Assembly: GCA_019058245.1 (NCBI GenBank)
Contig: JAHPZJ010000013.1
Coordinates: forward strand, 195,166 to 259,165
DNA length: 64,000 nt
Reading direction: 5' to 3'
DNA from: Promethearchaeota archaeon
Lineage (GTDB): Archaea > Asgardarchaeota > Lokiarchaeia > Sigyniarchaeales > SOKP01
Made by a program: the position numbers and the translations under genes. The notes below the pieces were generated by a model, which worked only from the letters and a program-made list of their open reading frames with translations, did no database searches and had not been told where the DNA came from. Shown piece after piece: positions 44,986 through 54,229 of the stretch (positions within the stretch are counted from its first letter, which is position 1; each line of letters starts with the position of its first letter).

Positions 44986-45708
44986 TCAGGTGCTATTTTT
45001 TGAATTAGAAATATAATATTTTGAATTATTAATAATCTTCAACACTTCAGATTCGGGTACATCATACCATTTTTTATATGCATCAGCAACAGCGAACCAC
45101 ATAACATCTCTTATATTTGGACAAAATATGTTATTAACTTCAGGTTTAATTCTTTTAAATGTTCCTAAGGGTGCTGTTGGTATTGCAATATAAATTTTTA
45201 ATGGTTGATACTTTTTCACCATATTTATTGCTGCTAGCATTGTATATCCTGAAGCTAATCCATCATCAAGAATAACTATATTTCTTTTATGAATTTTTTC
45301 CTTGTATGATTCTTTTAATCCTTCATTTTTATTATACAATTTTAGTCTACCCGAAATTTCTTTCTTTGTCAAATTGATTGAATATTGGATTTCCCTATCT
45401 GGTAAATTAAGTCTATTCAATAAAGACTCATTAATCAGCACAGTTCCATCTGTGGTTACTGCTCCAAAACCTGCTTCTGTATTATATGGTATTTTAATTT
45501 TTCGTACTATTAATATATCATAATTTATCTTAAATTTAGAACAAAATCCTTCTGTAATTGGTACGCCCCCATTAGGTATTGCATAACATAGAAATTGATT
45601 CACACTTTCTAAAATTAGATTTTTAACAGTAGGTTCTTGTTTTTCAATATATTCTGCTAGAATCTCTCCTGCTTTAAATCTAGATTCATAAGGAATATAG
45701 CTCTTCAT
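44986..45708 (-). CDS. phosphoribosyltransferase-family protein (COG1926-like)
   Basis: Encodes 240 residues. The PRPP-binding loop IVILDDGLASGYTMLAAINMV is typical of type I phosphoribosyltransferases. The N-terminal half contains FLCYAIPNGGVPITEG and ILIVRKIKIPYNTEAGFGAVTTDGTVLIN, the pattern of the COG1926 group, which often lacks a known base. The C-terminal region IYIAIPTAPLGTFKRI fits too. It may salvage a base or act as a regulator. The gene stands alone and is convergent with the interrupted small gene. Confidence 0.8.
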   Translation of the reverse strand: MKSYIPYESRFKAGEILAEYIEKQEPTVKNLILESVNQFLCYAIPNGGVPITEGFCSKFKINYDILIVRKIKIPYNTEAGFGAVTTDGTVLINESLLNRLNLPDREIQYSINLTKKEISGRLKLYNKNEGLKESYKEKIHKRNIVILDDGLASGYTMLAAINMVKKYQPLKIYIAIPTAPLGTFKRIKPEVNNIFCPNIRDVMWFAVADAYKKWYDVPESEVLKIINNSKYYISNSKNST

Positions 45709-46081
45709 TATTTCTAATTAGGATAATAGTAATTATAAAAATTATAGTTCTATGAAACCCTAAGTATCATCTTAATATATGAATATCTAATAATATAACT
45801 TAGATTTTAAAAATTAAAATAATAATAATTTTTTTTTTCTATCATTTGATTTGAGCCATTCTCTATTAATTTATTATAAAGATTTTGCTAAAATATATAT
45901 TATTCTAAATAAAATAATTTTATTTTTCTATTAGTTCATATAGAGGTAGAAATTTGAATCAAATCTAAATATATTAGGTGTATCTAAATACTTAAATGTA
46001 ATACTTTTCAATTAAGATATAAGAATGAGTTTATGAAAAAAATTTTAATAATTTTCGCAATACAATATTATAAAAAATGTT
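45709..46081. other. intergenic region, no gene seen
   Basis: An AT-rich divergent spacer. Short frames on both strands lack good starts and coding character. The promoter of the MgtE-like operon lies at its right end and is listed separately. Otherwise nothing stands out. Confidence 0.3.
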
Positions 46082-46126
46082 CGAAAAAGATTTATTAAAA
46101 TCAACGGATTCTGATGAGGAAGGAAT
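46082..46126 (+). promoter_or_regulatory. BRE/TATA promoter and strong ribosome site of the MgtE operon
   Basis: A BRE-like cgaaaaag (46082-46089) runs into TATA-like tttattaaa (46091-46099). The ATG at 46127 is preceded by gaggaagg, a strong Shine-Dalgarno sequence, 3-4 bases away. The distance implies transcription starting around 46117-46122 with a very short leader, unless the start is further upstream. Strong ribosome sites are uncommon in this window. Confidence 0.5.
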
Positions 46127-46681
46127 ATGGAACTTCAAGATTCTAAGACTAAAATTGTTAGAGAAACCTTTCCATCAGAGACTATTTCTATTATTGGAGA
46201 CTTATTAGCAGGTATTATTTTATCGTTATTAATCTTACCTCTTGAAAGTTTTGTTGTTTTAATTTTAATGATTCCTGCTCTATTGTCTTTAAGGGGTAAT
46301 TTGAGTGGACCATTCATTGCTAGAACTTCCCGAGATTTGGTTATCGGAAATTTTTCAATAAGATCTTGGATTGAAAATATTCTGGCAACATATACACTCT
46401 CCATTATTACTGCTTTTTTTATCGGGTTTTTTTCACTTATTTTAAATTTATTTTTCTTTAAATTAACCATACTTTCTTATCAATATTTTTTTACAATTCC
46501 AATTATTTCAATAATATTAGCATTGTCAATTTCAATTCCTACCTCTACAGGACTGAATTATATCGTTTTTAAAAAAGGACTCAATCCTAATAACATCATA
46601 AATCCTGTGATGACTGCTATTGATGATTTTTCTACAGTATTATGTTTTTTTTTATCAATTATTATGCTGGGGGTGCCTTAA
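46127..46681 (+). CDS. MgtE/SLC41-like permease, N-terminal half
   Basis: Encodes 184 residues with about five membrane helices and one MgtE domain: LMIPALLSLRGNLSGPFIARTSRDLVIG near the front and KGLNPNNIINPVMTAIDDF near the end, the latter with the Asp that lines the cation path. Family members move Mg2+ or other divalent cations (COG1824-like). It stops at TAA 46679-46681. The very next codon, in the same frame, starts a second homologous half, so the ancestral gene was probably one two-domain protein. The start is set by a strong ribosome site. It is first in an operon with PhoU/TrkA_C and SET genes. Confidence 0.75.
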   Translation: MELQDSKTKIVRETFPSETISIIGDLLAGIILSLLILPLESFVVLILMIPALLSLRGNLSGPFIARTSRDLVIGNFSIRSWIENILATYTLSIITAFFIGFFSLILNLFFFKLTILSYQYFFTIPIISIILALSISIPTSTGLNYIVFKKGLNPNNIINPVMTAIDDFSTVLCFFLSIIMLGVP

Positions 46682-46741
46682 ATCGAATATTATAAAAAAA
46701 TCATTAAAGAATCTATCATTATTGTTATTATATCTTCATTA

Positions 46742-47233
46742 ATGGGATTGATAGCTGGAACTCTATTATCATCAAATAAAGAAATATTATATACCATTCC
46801 GATAATGCTATTAATAATTCCAGCACTAAATTCACTAATTGGCGATATTTCAACAGTTCTCGTATCAAGATTAACTACACATCTTTATATTGGCAGTTTA
46901 TCTCCAAAAATTCAGAAATCCGAAAGATTAAAAGAGGATTTTTATGGATTACTTATAACTCTTCTTTTAAGTTTAGGGGTTCTTGTATTTCTAGGATATT
47001 TTATAGGAATTATATCTGGTATTGAAATAGTAAACCCTTTTTTAGTGATAATTATTATAATCATTACAATTCTGTTACTTTTTTTAATAATGTTTATAAC
47101 TCTATTTATTGGAGCTATATTTCTGTTCAAACGAGGAATGGATCCAAATAATTTTCTTATTCCATTTCTTACATCTCTATCTGATTTTCTAACGCCCTTC
47201 TTTTTAATCTTATTTATAATAATATTTATATAA
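46742..47233 (+). CDS. MgtE/SLC41-like permease, C-terminal half
   Basis: From ATG 46742, 163 residues, but the same frame is open back to 46682, directly behind the stop of the first half. The extra 20 codons (IEYYKKIIKESIIIVIISSL) match the front of the first half (KIVRETFPSETISIIGDLL), so the ATG would cut into the first helix. IPALNSLIGDISTVLVSRLTTHLYIG and RGMDPNNFLIPFLTSLSDF repeat the MgtE motifs. It may be expressed by readthrough, by a non-standard start, or be part of a gene broken by a nonsense change. The half is otherwise intact. Confidence 0.6.
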   Translation: MGLIAGTLLSSNKEILYTIPIMLLIIPALNSLIGDISTVLVSRLTTHLYIGSLSPKIQKSERLKEDFYGLLITLLLSLGVLVFLGYFIGIISGIEIVNPFLVIIIIIITILLLFLIMFITLFIGAIFLFKRGMDPNNFLIPFLTSLSDFLTPFFLILFIIIFI

Positions 47234-47252
47234 AATCCAAATTATATCAAAC

Positions 47253-48518
47253 GTGAGTGAGAAAAACTATATGACAAAGCAGAGTAAAAAGTTTAAATAT
47301 AAGCCACTTTCCCTAAAGGATATTATTAGAGAAATGAAACAAAATATAGATTTAATGATTGATTTGGCTTATAGTGCGATTAAATTCGGAAGTAAAGAGC
47401 TTGCTGATGAAGCTTATAAGATGGAACAAAGAATTCATGAATTAACATTTTTACTCAATTTCCAAATCATCCAAGCACATCCAAGGGGATTAGATGGTGC
47501 AAAAAAATTAGAGCCAATAGTGGTAATGGGCTATGCTATTGACAAGATTTCAGATGCTTTATCAGATATTGCTAGAGTAGTTTATATAAATAAAGATATT
47601 TCTTATTTCATTCAAATATTTAGTGATATTAGTTATGTTCCTGAACCCATTGTTAAGATACTTGTAAATAAGGAGTGTGAATTTATTGGTCAACTAAGAA
47701 CAGATATACATTTTAGATCTAAACATGGAGTCGATTTAATCGCCATTAGAAGAGATGGGCAATGGTTATTTGAAAAGAATCAAAGAGTTATGAAAAATGA
47801 TATATTGATTGTTAAAGGTGAAATCCAACCTATTATTGATTTAAAAAAAGTCTGTCATGATTTAGGCCCATTTTCATTTAATATTGGAAAAGAGAAAAAA
47901 GAAGATCTCCTTGACCTTAAAAATCCGGATATTTGTGAAAAGATAGAAGAAATCCAGAAAAATTATGTTTTATTAGTAGATATTTCAGAAACTATGATTG
48001 AGTTAGCTTTAGCTTCTTTATTCTTTAAAAATGCAGAAGTTGCAGAAGATGTCTTAGAAATGGAAGAATTAATGGATGGTTTAAATATTGCTCTCGAAAA
48101 AGATATTTTAGATTTAGCACAAATAGTGGAGTCCCCTCGAGATCTTACAGGGATAATGAGAATTATTTTTAGTTGTGAGTTAATTGCTGATGCAGCTGCG
48201 CATATTGCAGAGAATATTATTAAAGGATTTGAACCACACACGATTTTTCAGCAAGCTATTAGTGAAACTTCTGAAACTGTAGTAAGAGAAACATTATCAG
48301 AGGATTCCTACTTCAAGGATAAAACTTATAATGAATTGCAGGATAAACGATATAAACGAGGATTTCATATAATTGCTTTAAAAAGAGATAATAAATGGAT
48401 CTATAGCTTTAAACCAGATTTTGTATTCGAAAAAGGAGATCTCCTTATTGGACTTGGACCATTAGAAACTGTTATGCAATGGCGAAGATGTGTCAATCCT
48501 GAAAAATATAAAGAATAA
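47253..48518 (+). CDS. PhoU plus TrkA_C domain protein (COG3273-like)
   Basis: Encodes 421 residues from GTG 47253; an ATG six codons later is also possible. It has two PhoU-like helical bundles (about 25-115 and 225-320), each followed by an RCK/TrkA C-terminal domain: ECEFIGQLRTDIHFRSKHGVDLIAIRRDGQWLF and YFKDKTYNELQDKRYKRGFHIIALKRDNKWIY. This is the domain order of COG3273. In archaea such genes often sit next to COG1824 MgtE-like permeases, as here, and probably gate or regulate the transporter by sensing a ligand. It is 19 bases behind the permease and 9 bases before the SET gene. Confidence 0.85.
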   Translation: MSEKNYMTKQSKKFKYKPLSLKDIIREMKQNIDLMIDLAYSAIKFGSKELADEAYKMEQRIHELTFLLNFQIIQAHPRGLDGAKKLEPIVVMGYAIDKISDALSDIARVVYINKDISYFIQIFSDISYVPEPIVKILVNKECEFIGQLRTDIHFRSKHGVDLIAIRRDGQWLFEKNQRVMKNDILIVKGEIQPIIDLKKVCHDLGPFSFNIGKEKKEDLLDLKNPDICEKIEEIQKNYVLLVDISETMIELALASLFFKNAEVAEDVLEMEELMDGLNIALEKDILDLAQIVESPRDLTGIMRIIFSCELIADAAAHIAENIIKGFEPHTIFQQAISETSETVVRETLSEDSYFKDKTYNELQDKRYKRGFHIIALKRDNKWIYSFKPDFVFEKGDLLIGLGPLETVMQWRRCVNPEKYKE

Positions 48519-48527
48519 GCGATATTT

Positions 48528-48923
48528 ATGCATGAATTTATTGAAGTAAAATTCATTTCTACTAAAAAGGGGAGGGGTGCATTTGCCAAGAAGGCAATTA
48601 AGAAAGACACTATTATTGATGTTGCATATGTAGTTCCTATTCCAAATAAAGAATATAAGAAAATATATAAAACAATTTTATATGATTATTGTTATATTTG
48701 GGAAGACCCAGACCATATGCCAGCATTTAGAAATGCTATAACTCTTAGTATAAGTCAATTTATTAATCATTCATTTATACCCAATCTCAAATATTTATAT
48801 GATTATGAGAATAAAGCAATAGAATTTTCTGCGATTAGGGATATTTCTGAAGGAGAAGAATTAACGGTAAACTATAATGGACTTGTTGATGATAAAAGTG
48901 CTATGTGGTTTGAAGTGGAATAA
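48528..48923 (+). CDS. SET-domain protein (copy 1)
   Basis: Encodes 131 residues, close to the minimal SET fold. KKGRGAFAKKAIKKDTII is the SET-N start, LSISQFINHSFIPNLKYLYDYENKAIEFSAIRDISEGEELTVNYNG holds the N-H-S pseudoknot motif and the final Tyr of GEELTVNYNG. SET domains transfer methyl groups from S-adenosylmethionine to lysines. No pre-SET or post-SET Cys are present, and the target could be a histone-like or other protein. It follows the PhoU gene by 9 bases, so it is probably co-transcribed. A close paralogue is next. Confidence 0.85.
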   Translation: MHEFIEVKFISTKKGRGAFAKKAIKKDTIIDVAYVVPIPNKEYKKIYKTILYDYCYIWEDPDHMPAFRNAITLSISQFINHSFIPNLKYLYDYENKAIEFSAIRDISEGEELTVNYNGLVDDKSAMWFEVE

Positions 48924-49036
48924 TTAATTCTATGTTTCTTAAAGACTTGTCAAACCTCAGGTCAATCTTTTAATAAGAATCAGAAAAACCTATCAATTTA
49001 TATATTAAATGATACAATCAATAATTATTGAATTAG

Positions 49037-49441
49037 GTGAATTCTACGAATAACCTATTAGAAGTCAAATTTATTTCAACAAAAAAAGGAAGAGGTGTAT
49101 TTGCAAAAGAGAATATATCAAAAGGAGTGACCATAGATATTGCTTACATCCTCCTTATTCCTAATAATGATTGGAATTTAATCGAAGATACAATTTTATC
49201 TAATTACTCTTTTGAATGGGATGACCCTAAGTGCATAGGAGAATATGAATCGGCAATCTCTTTAAGTATTAGTCAACTTATAAATCATTCATATTATCCA
49301 AATATTAAATATATTTATGATTACAAAAATAAATGCATTGAATATATTACGCTTCGAGATATTACTAAAGGCGAGGAAATTACTGTAAACTATAATGGAG
49401 AACCTTTTGATGATTCACCTGTGGGATTTGAAGTAGAATGA
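49037..49441 (+). CDS. SET-domain protein (copy 2)
   Basis: Encodes 134 residues from a GTG start. It follows copy 1 closely in sequence: KKGRGVFAKENISKGVTI, LSISQLINHSYYPNIKYIYDYKNKCIEYITLRDITKGEEITVNYNG. Both copies keep the catalytic Tyr region, so both may be active protein lysine methyltransferases. A tandem duplication of a minimal SET gene is unusual. It is 113 bases after copy 1 and 7 bases before the convergent endonuclease IV gene. Confidence 0.85.
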   Translation: MNSTNNLLEVKFISTKKGRGVFAKENISKGVTIDIAYILLIPNNDWNLIEDTILSNYSFEWDDPKCIGEYESAISLSISQLINHSYYPNIKYIYDYKNKCIEYITLRDITKGEEITVNYNGEPFDDSPVGFEVE

Positions 49442-49448
49442 ATTGTTT

Positions 49449-50327
49449 TTATTTTCTTAACGATTTTAAGGTTTTTAAATTCATAATATCTTCTTTCATA
49501 TCTTTTCCTTTTGGGGTTTCCAATATTCCCGGCATATCCCTAAATCTTTCATCATTAATAAAAAAGCCAAAAGGTTCCTTACCTATTTTTCCTTGACCAA
49601 TATGAGTGTGTCTGTCAACTCTAGAACCACATTCTTTATCAGTATCATTCAAATGAAAAGCAAATAAATATTTTAAACCAATTATATCATCAAATTCGTT
49701 CCACATCTCTTCATATCCCTTTTTTGTCGTGAAATCATAACCTGCTGCAAATGAGTGAGCAGTATCAAGACAAATTCCAATCCTATTTTTATTTTGTATT
49801 TTGTTTATTATGGTTTTAAAATGATGGAATTTATTCCCTAAACCTTTTCCTTGCCCAGCAGTGGTTTCAAGTAATATTATGACTTTTGATGATTTAGTTG
49901 CTTCAATCAATTTATTTAACTGATCAGCAATTTGAGTTAATGCTTCTAATTTTGTAATTTCTTTCTTATCACTTATAGGAATCACTCCAGGGTGCATATT
50001 CTCATATTCAATAGTCAATTGGTTAACCTTGGTAAGCTCATCTAGCATAGCATTATATGATTTCTCCAATTTCTCTTTATTCAAACTTGCTAAATTTACC
50101 AAATAGCTATTATGAGAAATAACAGGCCAGATTTCATTCTTCATTTCTTCTTTTTTCTTCATAAAATCATCAATTTCTTCCTGCTTTAGAGGCCCAGATG
50201 TCCAACCGCGCACATTTCTGACAAAAACTTGAATTGCTTCACATCTCAATTCTTTACCGCTCTCAAAAGCCATATATTTCCCACCAGAAACACTCATGTG
50301 TGCGCCAATTCTCAATAAAATCTCCAA
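49449..50327 (-). CDS. nfo: endonuclease IV (AP endonuclease)
   Basis: Encodes 292 residues. It cuts DNA at abasic sites in base-excision repair. Zinc-site and family motifs are present: RIGAHMSVSGG at the start, ENMHPG, LLETTAGQGKGLGNKFHHF, IGICLDTAHSFAAGYDF, LFAFHLNDTDKECGSRVDRHTHIGQGKIG and PGILETPKG. The length is normal and everything appears intact. The start is the ATG shortly before the GAHMS motif. It is convergent with the SET genes. Confidence 0.93.
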   Translation of the reverse strand: MEILLRIGAHMSVSGGKYMAFESGKELRCEAIQVFVRNVRGWTSGPLKQEEIDDFMKKKEEMKNEIWPVISHNSYLVNLASLNKEKLEKSYNAMLDELTKVNQLTIEYENMHPGVIPISDKKEITKLEALTQIADQLNKLIEATKSSKVIILLETTAGQGKGLGNKFHHFKTIINKIQNKNRIGICLDTAHSFAAGYDFTTKKGYEEMWNEFDDIIGLKYLFAFHLNDTDKECGSRVDRHTHIGQGKIGKEPFGFFINDERFRDMPGILETPKGKDMKEDIMNLKTLKSLRK

Positions 50328-50443
50328 ATAAAAATTATATTTTTAACTAGAATATATATACTATATTTTCTTTTTTAATGATTAATATTATCTAATTAAT
50401 CCAATCTTAATATAATTAGAAAATTTATATTTTTAAATTTAAT

Positions 50444-51082
50444 ATGAATGAATTATTTCATCTCAAACGATTATATGAAGATCAGATTGAAGCTGCGAGT
50501 AAAGTACTTGCTCATGCTTTTCAAGATGATCTTTTATTTGTATATTGTTTTCCAGATCTTAAAGAAAGAGAGAAAAAAGCCAATATTCACTGCGAATGGT
50601 TGATTTTAACTGGAATTTTATCTGGTGAGCTATATACATCAAGTGATATTAAAGCTGTTAGTGTTTGGAATCCATATAAAATAAAAAGTTATCCTGTAGA
50701 AAAACAAACTAAGAATATTATTAGAAGACTGCGAAAAGTTAGAAGAGAGTTATTTTCAGATGAAATATATAAAGAAAGATTGAGTATCTTTGAGGAAATT
50801 GCTAATTTATTTCAAATTGAACATGTGCATTTTCCTCATTGGTATTTAGCTATTATTGGTGTAGAACCTACTCATCAAGGTAAAAGTTATGGCAGCAAAT
50901 TAATAAGGTTGAAACTTGCTGAAATTGATGAACTAAACTTACCATGCTACTTACATACTGAAAATGAAAAAAATGCTAAATTTTATGAGCAATTTGGATT
51001 CGAACCCATTGGTAAAAACAAGATTCCCAATTTTAATGTTTACCATCATCCAATGCTTCGAAATAAGAAACAGAAAGCTTAA
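50444..51082 (+). CDS. GNAT N-acetyltransferase
   Basis: Encodes 212 residues. The C-terminal half carries WYLAIIGVEPTHQGKSYGSKLIRLKLAEID, the acetyl-CoA binding Q-G-x-x-Y-G loop, and LHTENEKNAKFYEQFGFEPIG, the typical GNAT end. The N-terminal half (AFQDDLLFVYCFPDL and EWLILTGILSGELYTSS) matches a group of uncharacterised GNATs sometimes similar to aminoglycoside or small-molecule acetyltransferases. Substrate unknown. It is convergent with the AOR gene, 3 bases apart. Confidence 0.88.
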   Translation: MNELFHLKRLYEDQIEAASKVLAHAFQDDLLFVYCFPDLKEREKKANIHCEWLILTGILSGELYTSSDIKAVSVWNPYKIKSYPVEKQTKNIIRRLRKVRRELFSDEIYKERLSIFEEIANLFQIEHVHFPHWYLAIIGVEPTHQGKSYGSKLIRLKLAEIDELNLPCYLHTENEKNAKFYEQFGFEPIGKNKIPNFNVYHHPMLRNKKQKA

Positions 51083-51085
51083 AAA

Positions 51086-52816
51086 TTAAAATTCATGGTG
51101 ATCTAATCTATTCCAAAAATTTTTCAATTCATCTTTATCGAAAGTATTTTTTAAACCTGTTGGCTCGCAAGGTTCTTCTCTAAAAAATTCTGGTAAATCA
51201 TTCAAATCGAAAGTAATTCCTGCTTTTTCGTTAAAGTCAAGTTCAGTTCTTATGATATCAATACCAATATCAATTACATCTTCTCTTGTTAGAGTTAAAT
51301 CATACATGGCATTAATAGCTTTTGTTATAATCTCCATATTTTCATAACTAGGACCAATAAAATAACAACAACCCATTGAATCTGTAATTGCGGTATAAAT
51401 CTGTAATTCAAAAGATAAATCGAGTTTATGCTCATCTTTAGTCAATTCACCATAATCTTTATGCAAGCTTGCAACACGATTGGCGATTGCTGCTCCTGCT
51501 GTATGGTCAGCACCCATTGGTGAAGTAGCATAAGTAACTCCCATTGCTTTAAACACTCTACAATCATATGCAGATATTCCTTGTCCTTTTACTTCAGGAA
51601 TTCTCTTAGCATTAAACTTTTCTCCAATTAACTTCACACCATTCCCATATAATTTCCCTTCTTCAGTATTATTTCTTATTTCATTATCTAAAATTTCGAA
51701 TACTTTAGATTCATTTCCCCATTCTACTTTTCCACATTCCATTGCTACTCCTACAGTTACACCAAATTCCATTGTATCTATTCCCAGATCATCACATAGA
51801 TGATCGATTTTCGCTAAACTGTCTAAATTATCAATCAATAAGTTAGTACCATTTAAAGCCATAGTTTCATATTCTAAACTACTTGTCACATGGTTTCCTT
51901 TTTCATCAACAATTAGATTTGAACATCTAATTACGCATGTTGGAGAGCATGCCAATCTCTTTTGACCTCCTCGAGCTAAAACTAACTCATGAAGCGATTC
52001 TCCTGAAATATTTTCTATTTTGTCATAAGATCCTAATAGGAAATTTTTTGTTGGTATACCTCCTAATCCACTCATAGCTTTCATCATTATAGGTGTACCA
52101 AAAATTGAAAATGCTTTCCTTGTTTGAGCGAGGTTTATAGCAAAGGGCTTTGAAATTTCTCTAAACTTTTTCAAATTATGAATCTTAACTTTTGATATTT
52201 TTGCCGGTTTAATTACTATTGCCTTAATTTTTTTTGATCCCATTAGAGCACCTAAACCTCCCCGAGCAGCATGCCTACTTGGGTACCCTTCTAAATCATT
52301 TGCACCTATAGTAGCCGATTTCATCAAATATTGACCAGCAGGTCCAATCGAATAAATACCAATCTTTTGTCCATGTTTTTTCATTAATTTATTATGTAAT
52401 TCATAATTACCCAGACCATTATATTCTTCAGCTGAAATCAATTTAATTCCATTATCATCTATTAAGATCAGCTTTAAGGATGATGAGATATTTTCTAAAA
52501 TTAAGGCTCTAATGCCATGTCTAGCAAGCATCATTGCTGGTCTACCTCCTACGTTAGCTTCTTTTATTCCATTTGTTAAAGGACTTTTTGCTCCTATTGA
52601 TGTACGAGCAGAACAAGGAAAAGCACTACCAGCTAATAACCCATTAGATATAATTAATTTATTTTCCTTGCCTAAAGGATCACATAAAGGAGGAACTTCA
52701 TCATGAATAATCTGAGAACTTAATCCTCTTGCACCAAGTAAATAATATTTTGAATTTGGATTGATTTCTTCAAATTGTATATTTTCATTCTCAACATTAA
52801 TTCTTACGATTTTCAT
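51086..52816 (-). CDS. aldehyde ferredoxin oxidoreductase family protein
   Basis: Encodes 576 residues. It oxidises aldehydes to acids with a tungsto- or molybdopterin and a 4Fe-4S cluster, passing electrons to ferredoxin. The N-terminal domain contains GARGLSSQIIHDEVPP and YPSRHAARGGLGALMGSKKIKAIVI. The cluster Cys lie in CSPTCVIRCSN with a further Cys in DSMGCCYFIG. GYGPMGADHTAG-like motif TSPMGADHTAGAAIANR is also present. The length is somewhat short of 600 but complete. It probably serves in fermentation of amino acids or other acids. No cofactor genes are adjacent. Confidence 0.92.
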   Translation of the reverse strand: MKIVRINVENENIQFEEINPNSKYYLLGARGLSSQIIHDEVPPLCDPLGKENKLIISNGLLAGSAFPCSARTSIGAKSPLTNGIKEANVGGRPAMMLARHGIRALILENISSSLKLILIDDNGIKLISAEEYNGLGNYELHNKLMKKHGQKIGIYSIGPAGQYLMKSATIGANDLEGYPSRHAARGGLGALMGSKKIKAIVIKPAKISKVKIHNLKKFREISKPFAINLAQTRKAFSIFGTPIMMKAMSGLGGIPTKNFLLGSYDKIENISGESLHELVLARGGQKRLACSPTCVIRCSNLIVDEKGNHVTSSLEYETMALNGTNLLIDNLDSLAKIDHLCDDLGIDTMEFGVTVGVAMECGKVEWGNESKVFEILDNEIRNNTEEGKLYGNGVKLIGEKFNAKRIPEVKGQGISAYDCRVFKAMGVTYATSPMGADHTAGAAIANRVASLHKDYGELTKDEHKLDLSFELQIYTAITDSMGCCYFIGPSYENMEIITKAINAMYDLTLTREDVIDIGIDIIRTELDFNEKAGITFDLNDLPEFFREEPCEPTGLKNTFDKDELKNFWNRLDHHEF

Positions 52817-52978
52817 ATTTTTACAATAGTAGCTTAAATTATATTATTTTTTCCTTATTTTTTTTAAATTATAGATAGAATATCTCTATTAAGAATTATA
52901 AAATAGTCAATAATGAATTATCTATAAAATATTATGATCTTTCCTTAATAATTAGTGCAAACTTTCTTATCTCATATT

Positions 52979-53821
52979 TTATTTATTAGGAATACCATTC
53001 GAGCAAGCAACTCCAACTTGACATAAACCACAACCGTAAATATCAATTCCATAATTCTTTTTAATAAAGGGAACTGAACTACCTACATGTTGGGCACAAA
53101 TAATCTTATCATGCCGTTTTCCGAAAGATATTGCCTTTGCAGGGCACCTAGAGATACATTCTCCACAATTAGTACAAAATTCATAAGGATCTGATGGTCG
53201 GTTTAAGCTGTCAGTTGGAAGTTTTAAATCAATTATAAAGCTGCCACATCTCATTGCTTTTCCTCTCGGATTTATAAATCCATCTGATAATCCAAATGAG
53301 CCTAAACCTGCAGCAAAACAATTATGTCTATGAGACCAGTTAGATGCCCAAATACTTCTATTAACATTAAACAATTTCTCATCAAGTGCAGGAGCAAAGG
53401 CATATATTCCAAATTTTTTTAATTCTTCGATTAAAAACTTTTGAATATCTCTATTAACTTGCTCACCAAAAAGTCTTGTATGAGCCCATCGTTCAGAAGG
53501 CATTTTTTCAGAATAATTAGAATTCTCAATCTTAGTATCTTGATTAATAGGGAGAATGTAAGCAATAACACTTAAATTTTTATTGTTGAATTCGATATTA
53601 TTCTTCTTACAATGCCACTCGTAAGCCTCACTAGGAGTTAAATGAAAATCACCGATAATCTCTTTATAATTTGTATATATAATATCATTTCCATCGGCGA
53701 TACCTACAAGTACATTAGGTTCAAAAATGTATGAACCATCAAGTTTGCTCAATTTATTCCTTGCATCATTTTTAAGAAATAAGTTAATCTTATTGATAAA
53801 CCAATCTTTATTTATATCCAT
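52979..53821 (-). CDS. QueG-like 4Fe-4S double-cluster protein
   Basis: Encodes 280 residues. The C-terminal part has two clusters: CTNCGECISRCPAKAIS and a later CGLCQVGVACSNGIP. The layout resembles the ferredoxin part of epoxyqueuosine reductase QueG and related reductases. The N-terminal half (RLFGEQVNRDIQKFLIEEL, ASNWSHRHNCFAAGLGSFGLSDGFINPRGKAMRCGSFI) has the GLG-x-F-G-x-x-x pattern typical of this group. A true QueG role is unlikely to be certain without the cobalamin site. It probably shuttles electrons. Confidence 0.75.
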   Translation of the reverse strand: MDINKDWFINKINLFLKNDARNKLSKLDGSYIFEPNVLVGIADGNDIIYTNYKEIIGDFHLTPSEAYEWHCKKNNIEFNNKNLSVIAYILPINQDTKIENSNYSEKMPSERWAHTRLFGEQVNRDIQKFLIEELKKFGIYAFAPALDEKLFNVNRSIWASNWSHRHNCFAAGLGSFGLSDGFINPRGKAMRCGSFIIDLKLPTDSLNRPSDPYEFCTNCGECISRCPAKAISFGKRHDKIICAQHVGSSVPFIKKNYGIDIYGCGLCQVGVACSNGIPNK

Positions 53822-54229
53822 ACTACTAGCTTCTTGACCGTCTTTTCAAATCTAATTTAATTTTCAAATATTTAATTGCTAATTAATCTTACTTTCAGAA
53901 TTCATAAATATATTTTATTTACAATTACTAAGAAATCTAATATTGGAGTAATTCGAAAAATTATATTCCTTTTTTGATAATGAAATTATTTTATAATCAT
54001 ACTATGTTAATATGGATTTTTTGAAAAAACAGACTCTACTAAATAAAATTGATGAAAATTTTGTTAAATTTATTATCAAAAAAGTTAAAAAAATTTAATA
54101 ATCGAGACAAAGATTTATAAATCCAACTTTCGTATATAAACATATCACTAATATTAAATTATTATCAAATGTTTAATACCTGTGATTGCTTTTACGCTTT
54201 TTAAATTATTTTTGGCATTGTGACTAATT
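53822..54229. other. intergenic region before TFB
   Basis: An AT-rich divergent spacer of about 400 bases. A TATA-like atttataaatcc occurs about 54111, some 120 bases before the TFB start; if used, it gives a long leader. A 28-codon frame at 54012-54098 exists but looks like chance. No RNA or repeat is recognisable. Confidence 0.3.

Noticed and set aside
54012..54098. A 28-codon frame upstream of TFB
   Set aside because: Its lysine- and isoleucine-rich product is what AT-rich chance sequence gives, and no ribosome site or neighbour supports it.
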